Positions 26,915 through 33,014 of a stretch of 64,000 nucleotides of DNA are shown piece after piece; within the stretch, counting starts at the first letter, position 1, and each line of letters opens with the position of its first letter. The notes under the pieces are model-generated. The model had not been told where the DNA came from. It did not search any database and worked only from the letters and a program-made list of their open reading frames with translations. A program made the position numbers and the translations under genes. Source of the stretch: CAJWOS01 sp964502005 (GTDB taxonomy: Bacteria > Myxococcota_A > UBA796 > UBA2385); the NCBI GenBank assembly GCA_964502005.1, contig CAZCUX010000001.1, positions 511,231-575,230 of the forward strand. The letters run 5' to 3'.

Positions 26915-27442
26915 ATGGCAACAAAGAAGGCGCGTCGGCCGGCGGTCGACACCAACTTGAACATCAACTCGATGATGGACATGATGACCATCATCCTGGT
27001 GTTCCTCCTGAAGTCTTACTCGGCGTCCGACGTTTCGGTCGCACCGAGCGATGACCTCACCCTTCCGTTCTCGACGGCCCAGAAGAACCCTGAGGTCGCG
27101 GTCAACTTGATCATCGAGCGCAAGCAACTCGTCGTCGACGGCGTGCCTGTTGTTTCGCTGACCACCAAGTCTGACCAAGCAACCGGCCGGGACCTTCCGG
27201 CCATCCCCGAGGACGAAATCCAGGGGCAAAACATCAGCAAGTTGTACGACGTTTTGTACGAGAAGGCTGAACAGGCCAAGAAGCTCGGCGAACGCTCGAA
27301 CAATCCCGACCTTGCTTTCAAAGGTCGGATCTTGCTCCAGGTCGACAAGGAAATGCCGTATTCGGTGCTCCGGTCCGTCATGTACACGGCGGGTCAGGCA
27401 CAGTTCGGCGAGTTCAAGTTCGTCGTCTACAAGCAAGAGTAG
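26915..27442 (+). CDS. ExbD/AglQ-AglS-like subunit with conserved membrane Asp
   Basis: The 175-residue protein has one membrane helix (about 19-36, SMMDMMTIILVFLLKSY) with Asp22 at the proton-carrying position, then a periplasmic ExbD/TolR domain ending LRSVMYTAGQAQFGEFKFVV. ATG 26915 is chosen, preceded by GAGG. With the ExbB-like protein and the Asn-bearing paralogue it would form an AglRQS-type stator. Proton conduction, if it happens, should depend on this subunit. A 50-base imperfect hairpin follows the stop. Confidence 0.9.
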   Translation: MATKKARRPAVDTNLNINSMMDMMTIILVFLLKSYSASDVSVAPSDDLTLPFSTAQKNPEVAVNLIIERKQLVVDGVPVVSLTTKSDQATGRDLPAIPEDEIQGQNISKLYDVLYEKAEQAKKLGERSNNPDLAFKGRILLQVDKEMPYSVLRSVMYTAGQAQFGEFKFVVYKQE

Positions 27443-27921
27443 CTCGGCATACCCCTCCCGCTCGCTGTACCCCAGCTGGGGACGGCGAGTGAGGAAGGGG
27501 GCATGTCCGGCGGGGGCTTTGTGAAGAGTGCCACGTCGTAAGGTGGTGCGCTTCGGTTCGAGAGCCCTGTTGCTGAGACCTTTCTTTACGTTATCGCGGG
27601 GTGCGTGTCGTTCGCACCCTGGGTACTGAAGTGTGGGAATCAGCTGAGTTTCTCGCTCCTTACGTATGGCCCCGGTGGAACTTGCGATGCGAGCTACACC
27701 GGGTCTATCTTTAGGAGGGTCGCGTTCAATGGTCGATGCAATCGCTGCCGCTCGCCTTTTTTTGGGGCAATCGTCACTTTTTTTGCGTTGGACGAAAGGT
27801 TCGCGAACCGATTCCGATTCTGAGGGTCATACCTTCTTGCGACGATACGGGTTGTGTGGCGGCGGTGCTGCCACCCCGGCTCCCCTCGGTGACACCTTCT
27901 TAGGGCAGAGGAAGCGCTTCA
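27443..27921 (+). other. Long gap between second ExbD-like gene and the adaptor gene
   Basis: The 479 bases contain no convincing gene. An imperfect hairpin lies at 27452-27501 and two T-rich tracts near 27757-27785. A short frame at 27666-27929 has no signal, no family features and poor start. The gap could hold a separate promoter for the FHA/TonB-like gene or a small RNA. Confidence 0.5.
27452..27501 (+). promoter_or_regulatory. Imperfect 50-base hairpin after second ExbD-like gene
   Basis: CCCCTCCCGCTCGCTGTACC with its last CC (27452-27473) pairs imperfectly with GGGGACGGCGAGTGAGGAAG and GGGG (27478-27501) around loop AGCT; the GCTCGC/GCGAGT and CCCC/GGGG blocks are the strongest. No U-run follows, so partial termination or RNA protection is more likely than full termination. 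Confidence 0.45.
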
Positions 27922-29277
27922 ATGTCTGAACCGGCGAACCAACAGGCCCGCGTCCTTCGGATTGGCATCGTTCAGGGCGGCAAGATCGCACACGAACGGC
28001 TCATCAAGCCGGGACAGCCGGTGACCATCGGTGAGTCTCCGAAAAACACCTTCGTCGTGAAGGTGGATGGACTGCCGGCGCGGTTTGTGCTCTTTCAGCC
28101 CAAGGGCGACAGCTACCAATTGGCCTTCATCCCTGCGATGTCGGGCAAAGTGGCGGTCGGGGGCGGAATCCGCTCTCTGCAAGAGCTGACTGAATCCGCG
28201 CAAGAAGCAGGTGGGGTCTACTCGGTTGCCCTGTCAACCGAAGACCGCGGAAAGGTGGTCATCGGCGACGTCACTGTGCTGTTCCAGTTTGTGGCGGCTC
28301 CGCCGGAGTCCGCGCGCAAGGTCACGCAGCACGACTTCCGACCCCGCCTGATGGACGACGATGACCCTATCTACGTGGGCTTCTTGGCTCTGTGGAGCAC
28401 GGTGGGCGCGGTGCTGCTCATCTATGCGGCCAACACGGAGCCTATCGAGGTGGTTTCGCTCGACGAGCTTCCGGATCGCTTCGTGAACATCGTTATTCCT
28501 GAGAAGCAGGACCCGGTGGAGCAGCCGGAGCTCGATCTTGAGGGCCCGGAGATTGAGAAATCCGAGGCGAAGAAAGAAGAGAAGCCGGACGAGAGCAAGC
28601 CCGACGATGCTCCCCCTCCGAAGAACGAGGCGGAGCGCCGCGAGAATGAGGCGCGCCGAATCGAAAAGAAGCGGGAGGACCTCACCAAGAAGTCCGCCAT
28701 CTTGGCCATGATTGGTACGCGCGGTGCCAACAATTCCGGCGGCACTGTTGCGGACGTCTTTGGTGATGGCGACGCAACCTTGAGCAACCTGGGCGACGTC
28801 ATCAGCGATGTGTCGACTGTCGAAATGGCCGGAAGCGGTCCCGAAGGCCTCGCGGGCTCGAAGGATGGCAGCGGTCGTGGAGATGCGAGCGTTGACATTG
28901 AAGGCGGTGGTGGCAGCGGTGCTTCCGCCAAGGTCGACCAGGTAAAGGCTTCTGCACCCAAGGGGCGCACCTCCGTTGGCAAAGTGGAGGCCTACGACGG
29001 CGAAGGCGCCGACGGCGTGAAGTCGGCCATCAAGCGGTACAGCTCGCAGTTGAAGGCCTGCTACGACAGTCGACTCAAGCAGAACCCGAACTTGGCTGGT
29101 CGCGTGGTTCTCGAAATCGACGTCACTTCGGGCCGCGTCTCTACCGCCACGGTCTCCGAGAACTCGACCGGCGATTCCGTGCTAGCCGATTGCTTGACCA
29201 AGCGTGCACGCAGTTGGCGTCTTCCCGAAGAAACGACGGGTTTGTTTGCATTCCCGCTCACGTTCGAGGGCGAGTGA
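27922..29277 (+). CDS. FHA-like, single-span adaptor with AgmX/PglI TonB-like C-terminus (GltG-like)
   Basis: The 451-residue protein has an N-terminal cytoplasmic beta domain (residues 10-125; GQPVTIGESPKNTFVV resembles the first strands of forkhead-associated domains), one membrane span at about 150-170 (IYVGFLALWSTVGAVLLIYAA), a charged Lys/Glu stalk (about 205-255), a Gly/Ser/Asp-rich linker, and a C-terminal TonB-like domain (about 365-451) with the AgmX/PglI pattern: AIKRYSSQLKACYDSRL, P-x-L-A-G-R-V, then DCLTKRARSWRLPE, with two conserved Cys. In M. xanthus GltG (PglI) has this organisation and links the AglRQS motor to periplasmic parts. A strong terminator follows 50 bases later. Confidence 0.85.
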   Translation: MSEPANQQARVLRIGIVQGGKIAHERLIKPGQPVTIGESPKNTFVVKVDGLPARFVLFQPKGDSYQLAFIPAMSGKVAVGGGIRSLQELTESAQEAGGVYSVALSTEDRGKVVIGDVTVLFQFVAAPPESARKVTQHDFRPRLMDDDDPIYVGFLALWSTVGAVLLIYAANTEPIEVVSLDELPDRFVNIVIPEKQDPVEQPELDLEGPEIEKSEAKKEEKPDESKPDDAPPPKNEAERRENEARRIEKKREDLTKKSAILAMIGTRGANNSGGTVADVFGDGDATLSNLGDVISDVSTVEMAGSGPEGLAGSKDGSGRGDASVDIEGGGGSGASAKVDQVKASAPKGRTSVGKVEAYDGEGADGVKSAIKRYSSQLKACYDSRLKQNPNLAGRVVLEIDVTSGRVSTATVSENSTGDSVLADCLTKRARSWRLPEETTGLFAFPLTFEGE

Positions 29278-29327
29278 GCCGTCGTTTGGGTGCATCACTG
29301 CAAGCTTGTTGACGGTGCCGCCTCTTC

Positions 29328-29352
29328 AAAACTGCCTTTGGGCAGTTTTTTT
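29328..29352 (+). terminator. Rho-independent terminator of the Agl-Glt-like operon
   Basis: AAAACTGCC (29328-29336) pairs perfectly with GGCAGTTTT (29341-29349) around loop TTTG, and the T-run continues to 29352. It closes the transcript 50 bases after the adaptor stop. Confidence 0.9.
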
Positions 29353-29636
29353 GTTGGCCGACCCATACAGCAATGCCTTGGTGGAAGAGGGGGGGATTTT
29401 GGGAAGATCACACTCCATTTCTCCAAAACAATTGCCCGAAATTACTGTTCTGGGTTACCGCGTCTGACCTATTTGGGGTGATGAGCTTCTGGCTGTGTTC
29501 AAGCTCGGTATCCGATAGCCCCATAGCCACGTTGTTTTCGATGTTTTCTTTCAAATGCGGTTGTTTTCGACGTGGCCCTCTTCAGTCAGCGCAGCTTTGC
29601 GACGATGAAGGGGAGGCGGTTTGCACTTCCGTGTAA

Positions 29637-29665
29637 TTGACGAGGTACGTGGTACGTTCTACTTT
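29637..29665 (+). promoter_or_regulatory. Sigma70-type promoter for the exported protein/outer-membrane barrel genes
   Basis: TTGACG (29637-29642), a 17-base spacer, then TACTTT (29660-29665). The -35 matches five of six consensus bases, the spacing is ideal, and the next ATG is about 45 bases on. Confidence 0.55.
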
Positions 29666-29699
29666 GTGACGGTGGCACCATCTCAGGGTGTGTCACAAA
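29663..29699 (+). promoter_or_regulatory. Inverted repeat overlapping the -10/leader
   Basis: TTTGTGAC (29663-29670) and GTCACAAA (29692-29699) are perfect inverted copies with 21 bases between; the inner CACC/GGGTG can extend the pairing. It overlaps the -10 and the start of the transcript, so it may be an operator or a leader hairpin. Confidence 0.45.
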
Positions 29700-29709
29700 A
29701 AGGTGGTCG

Positions 29710-30252
29710 ATGACTTCAAAATCCGCACTTGTTGGTTTGCTTGCCGGTTGCTGTTGGGCGGCGTTTCCGCTCGCAGCGCGCGCTGCTGACCCCGTCCCAT
29801 CTGCTTCTGCCACAAGCAGCGAGGTCATGATTCGCGACGTGAAGGCGGCGCTATCCTTCGTGCAGGATGGTGTGCGGAAGGCGGAGAAAATCCAGGCACA
29901 GGCGGAAAAAGAGAACGACAAAGAGCTTGTCGACTGCATTACGCCGCCGTATTCGTCGTTGCGTACGCTAGAAAGCGTCGCTTCGGCTCGGTTCGACCTC
30001 ATGATGACCCACTTGGACGCGGGCCGCGTAAACTTGGCGGAAGGCGTGCATCGGTCTTTCTCCGTCGTTCAGGCAAAGGCGGCTACATTCGTGTCGCAAG
30101 TCGATGCATGTACCGCTGAAGGTAAGCCGCAAGATGGGTCTTCCTCCGTCAATGCCAACACTGACGCGCTCACCGATAGTGACGATACTGCGCCACTTCT
30201 CGGTAACGTTGACCCTGATGTCGACACGCCGACCTGGTCGCCCTTTCAGTAG
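29710..30252 (+). CDS. Exported helical protein upstream of the outer-membrane barrel
   Basis: Signal MTSKSALVGLLAGCCWAAFPLAARA, then about 155 residues. Residues 40-140 look helical (VKAALSFVQDGVRKAEKIQAQ, ARFDLMMTHLDAGRVNLAEG) with two Cys (VDCITPPY and VDACTAEG) that may pair; the tail is Asp/Thr/Ser-rich and probably disordered. No family recognised. AGGTGG just precedes the ATG. It is followed 98 bases later by the barrel gene on the same strand, so the two may be co-expressed from the promoter at 29637. Possibly a periplasmic partner of the barrel. Confidence 0.65.
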   Translation: MTSKSALVGLLAGCCWAAFPLAARAADPVPSASATSSEVMIRDVKAALSFVQDGVRKAEKIQAQAEKENDKELVDCITPPYSSLRTLESVASARFDLMMTHLDAGRVNLAEGVHRSFSVVQAKAATFVSQVDACTAEGKPQDGSSSVNANTDALTDSDDTAPLLGNVDPDVDTPTWSPFQ

Positions 30253-30350
30253 CCCGATAGGTTGCACTCTCTGGTCCAATCGGTGAGTATGCACGCTATT
30301 GGATCTTGTAGCGCCGACGGTCAAGGCTGCGGCAGAACAGCAGGACGCTC

Positions 30351-31793
30351 ATGCACAAGCGCGCCACAGCATTACTGATTTCCGTCGTAGGGGCGGGCGG
30401 ATTCGCCTCTACTGCGGAAGCAGCGGCGGGGGACCACATTCGGTTCGCCCCCGGGGGTACGCTTACGCCGTCTTTGGGCGTGCTAACGACCTATCGCACC
30501 AACAATTACCTCACGCCGGGGTTGAAGTACGGCGAAGATGAGACGGACGCGGCCATCGGTGGCACCAACCTCAGCATTCGCCCGGGGCTCGATGTCGGCT
30601 TTCGCTCCAATCCGCTGCGGTTCAATTTCAAGGTCGGCTACGAGGCGCGCAGGTACTTCAAAGAGGAACTGCAAAACCTCAATCGGTACAAAAACGTCAA
30701 TGTGGCGCTTCGCGCAGACGTTCTGCCCACCGGGCCAGTGGGGGTAAAGCTCGACACGGGCTTTGCAATCTCTGGTCGGGAAACCGAAGCGGTCAACGCG
30801 CAGGACGCTTACCTCCAGCAGATGGTGTCGCGTACGTCCGCTATGTTGTCGGTTCGCCCTGGCAAGGCGATGGAAGTGAATGTTGGCGGCGTTTTCGAGT
30901 ACCGCAACATTTCTGTTCCAGATGGCTTCGCTGTGGGGGAAAACGGCCTCCCGACGGCCAACCTCAATACGCGCGATGGCTTTGGGCTGGTGTCCGACTT
31001 CTCCTGGCAGTTCTTGCCGAAGACTGCCATTGTCGCGTCTTTTGAGCGCATCAACAGCCAGTGGGGTTCCAACGCCATCGCGGTGAGCGGGCAAGGCGTA
31101 GGCTTGTTTGGCATCGAGCCGTCGGGCAATGGCTTTGCGATGTGCAACGAGCTCGATGAAAACGGGTCTGCAGATTGCTTTTTGCCGGTTCCAGATGGCG
31201 TCTTCACGACGTTTGACGCAGGGATTCGCGGTCGTTTCACGGAAAAGGTCGTGGTTGGCGCGGTGGTGGGCTTTGCCCACGCTACGTTTGACGCGTCTAC
31301 GGTGTCGTCGCCCCTGACCAACACGGCCATGGTCGATGTGGAAGACACGGCCAAGTGCGATGCGCGAGATGCCGCAGACGGCGTCAACGACGAACTCAAC
31401 GGCTTTCCGTGCTCGCTCACAGGAAACGTCGAGGTTGGGTACGAGGTCGTCGATGGGCACACGTTTACGGGTGGCTTTCTTCGCGACGTCCAGCCGGTGT
31501 TCTTTACCAACTACATGATGATGAATCGCTGGTTTGTCGGATATCGTGGGCTCATTGCAGACCGTCACCAAGCAACGGTTTCTTTTGACGTCAACCAGCA
31601 GGGCTATCGAGGTCAAGTAAACCGCGACGACCTTTGGTACCGCGCCCGCGCCGATATGGCCTGGGGGATTCAAAAATGGCTGTCGATCGACACCGGCGTT
31701 TGGTACACCGGCCGCCGCAGCGTCGATGGCGAGCTTCCCGAGGTGGAGTACGATGACGTCAACATTCACGCGGGCTTGACGCTCACTTACTGA
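30351..31793 (+). CDS. Outer-membrane beta-barrel protein
   Basis: The 480-residue protein has a signal (MHKRATALLISVVGAGGFASTAEA) and about 450 residues of alternating amphipathic strands with aromatic girdle residues (FNFKVGYEARRYF, MEVNVGGVFEYRN, FGLVSDFSWQFL, QATVSFDVNQQGY), ending VNIHAGLTLTY; a terminal aromatic residue is typical for BamA-assembled barrels. It resembles the outer-membrane porin-like proteins that accompany Agl-Glt systems (GltA/GltB/GltH in M. xanthus) by position and type, but I cannot show homology. Two Cys pairs lie in predicted loops. A terminator follows. Confidence 0.75.
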   Translation: MHKRATALLISVVGAGGFASTAEAAAGDHIRFAPGGTLTPSLGVLTTYRTNNYLTPGLKYGEDETDAAIGGTNLSIRPGLDVGFRSNPLRFNFKVGYEARRYFKEELQNLNRYKNVNVALRADVLPTGPVGVKLDTGFAISGRETEAVNAQDAYLQQMVSRTSAMLSVRPGKAMEVNVGGVFEYRNISVPDGFAVGENGLPTANLNTRDGFGLVSDFSWQFLPKTAIVASFERINSQWGSNAIAVSGQGVGLFGIEPSGNGFAMCNELDENGSADCFLPVPDGVFTTFDAGIRGRFTEKVVVGAVVGFAHATFDASTVSSPLTNTAMVDVEDTAKCDARDAADGVNDELNGFPCSLTGNVEVGYEVVDGHTFTGGFLRDVQPVFFTNYMMMNRWFVGYRGLIADRHQATVSFDVNQQGYRGQVNRDDLWYRARADMAWGIQKWLSIDTGVWYTGRRSVDGELPEVEYDDVNIHAGLTLTY

Positions 31794-31822
31794 CCGCGAA
31801 ACCGAATTCGTAGCCAAAAAAG

Positions 31823-31849
31823 AAAGCCGCCTCTATCGGGGCGGCTTTT
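31823..31849. terminator. Bidirectional terminator between barrel gene and galE
   Basis: AAAGCCGCCTC (31823-31833) pairs with GGGGCGGCTTT (31838-31848) around loop TATC, followed by TT on the plus strand; on the minus strand the same stem is followed by CTTTTTT. It sits between convergent genes and can serve both. Confidence 0.85.
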
Positions 31850-31852
31850 GCT

Positions 31853-32845
31853 TTACTGGGCGCCAAGTCCATAGCGGGGCGCGAGGGTCCATCGCATGAC
31901 CCCTTCGACCATCTGGTCAATATTGCCGTGCTGTGCGTTCCAGCCGAGCTCTTCTGCTGCGCGTTGCGGGTCGGCAACCAATGCAGGTGGGTCGCCGGGT
32001 CGTCGGGGGGCCTCGGTATAAGGCACGGGGGTACCCACGACGCGCTCTACGGCGCTCAAGACTTCTCGCACGGAAAAGCCTCGTCCGGTCCCGATGTTGT
32101 AGGCGCGGCCACGGTGTCCCTGGAGCAAATGCTCCATCGCGCGCAAGTGTGCGTCCGCGAGGTCGAGGACATGGATGTAGTCTCGAATGCAGGTGCCATC
32201 GGGAGTGGGGTAGTCTGTTCCAAAGACTTGCAGCCCTCCGCGTTGACCCAAGGCGGCTTGTACCGCGAGCGGCACGAGGTGGGTTTCGGGCCAGTGCGCC
32301 TCGCCGAGAGAGCCGTCTGGAAGCGCACCGCAAGCGTTGAAGTATCGCAGGGTCGTGGCGCGAAGGGAGGTCGTTTCACGAATGTGGGCGATATAGCGCT
32401 CCACAATGGCCTTGGTTTCGCCGTACGGGCTCACGGGCGCGAAGGGTAGGCCTTCCGTGAGCGGCTCCGACCCCGGACTTCCGTAAACTGCGCAGGTTGA
32501 GGAGAACACAAGGGAAGACACGCCAGCTTCGAGCATCGCTTGAATCAGCCCAACCGTGCCCGATACGTTGACATCGTAGTAATGGCCGGGCTTTTGGAAG
32601 CTCTCGCCGACCTGAGACAGCGCGGCAAAGTGGAGCACGGCATCAAATTGCTGCTCCCGAAACAGAGAGCGCAATAGCTGACGATCGCGTACGTCGCCCA
32701 CCACCAGCGTACCTTGGGCAGCCTCGGCATGGCCCGTCGACAAATTGTCGAGCGTAGTGGTCTGGTACCCCGCGGATCGGAGCGTGTGGGCGCAGACACT
32801 ACCGATGTATCCGGCGCCGCCGACGATGAGAAGGTTCGCCTTCAT
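31853..32845 (-). CDS. galE: UDP-glucose 4-epimerase GalE
   Basis: The 330-residue protein interconverts UDP-glucose and UDP-galactose with bound NAD, feeding surface polysaccharide. It starts with VGGAGYIGS, the extended-SDR NAD motif, has the substrate/catalytic segment SSTCAVYGSP, the catalytic pair YGETK (Tyr-x3-Lys), and the C-terminal R-P-G-D-P signature of epimerases (APRRPGDPPALVAD). Length fits the family. It is divergent from ftsK and stands alone. Confidence 0.93.
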   Translation of the reverse strand: MKANLLIVGGAGYIGSVCAHTLRSAGYQTTTLDNLSTGHAEAAQGTLVVGDVRDRQLLRSLFREQQFDAVLHFAALSQVGESFQKPGHYYDVNVSGTVGLIQAMLEAGVSSLVFSSTCAVYGSPGSEPLTEGLPFAPVSPYGETKAIVERYIAHIRETTSLRATTLRYFNACGALPDGSLGEAHWPETHLVPLAVQAALGQRGGLQVFGTDYPTPDGTCIRDYIHVLDLADAHLRAMEHLLQGHRGRAYNIGTGRGFSVREVLSAVERVVGTPVPYTEAPRRPGDPPALVADPQRAAEELGWNAQHGNIDQMVEGVMRWTLAPRYGLGAQ

Positions 32846-32909
32846 CGTGTCTCCCAGGGATTCCAGCTGTTCGATGTCGAGGGTTCAACTCGACTTAGCT
32901 CAAGAAGTA

Positions 32910-32934
32910 CTTTAGGATTTGTCTGACGTGTCAA
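32910..32934 (-). promoter_or_regulatory. Possible galE promoter
   Basis: On the minus strand a perfect TTGACA lies at 32934-32929, about 85 bases before the galE ATG. The best matching -10 within 17-18 bases (AGTACT or GTACTT) is weak, so only the -35 is convincing. Confidence 0.35.
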
Positions 32935-33014
32935 GGGCACCGAGTGTCGGTGTTGGCAAGCGCGGACATCCGTATTTGCTGCGGTGGTTCCGGTCATGTT
33001 TTTAGGAGGCTCTA

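Larger units (their letters stand above)
29278..29709 (+). other. Gap after the operon: terminator, AT-richer spacer, promoter with dyad
   Basis: About 430 bases. It holds the terminator at 29328-29352, then roughly 280 bases richer in A and T than the flanks with no gene I can support, then a sigma70-like promoter and an inverted repeat just before the next ATG. The change in base composition could mark an old boundary. Confidence 0.55.

Noticed and set aside
26303..27442. Calling the motor genes tolQ/tolR or a TonB-ExbBD iron uptake system.
   Set aside because: There is no TolA, TolB, Pal or TonB-dependent receptor nearby, there are two ExbD paralogues, and the adaptor has the AgmX/PglI-type C-terminus with TPR partners.
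27666..27929. An 87-codon frame in the gap before the adaptor gene.
   Set aside because: It overlaps the adaptor start, lacks a good ribosome-binding site and has no signal or domain.
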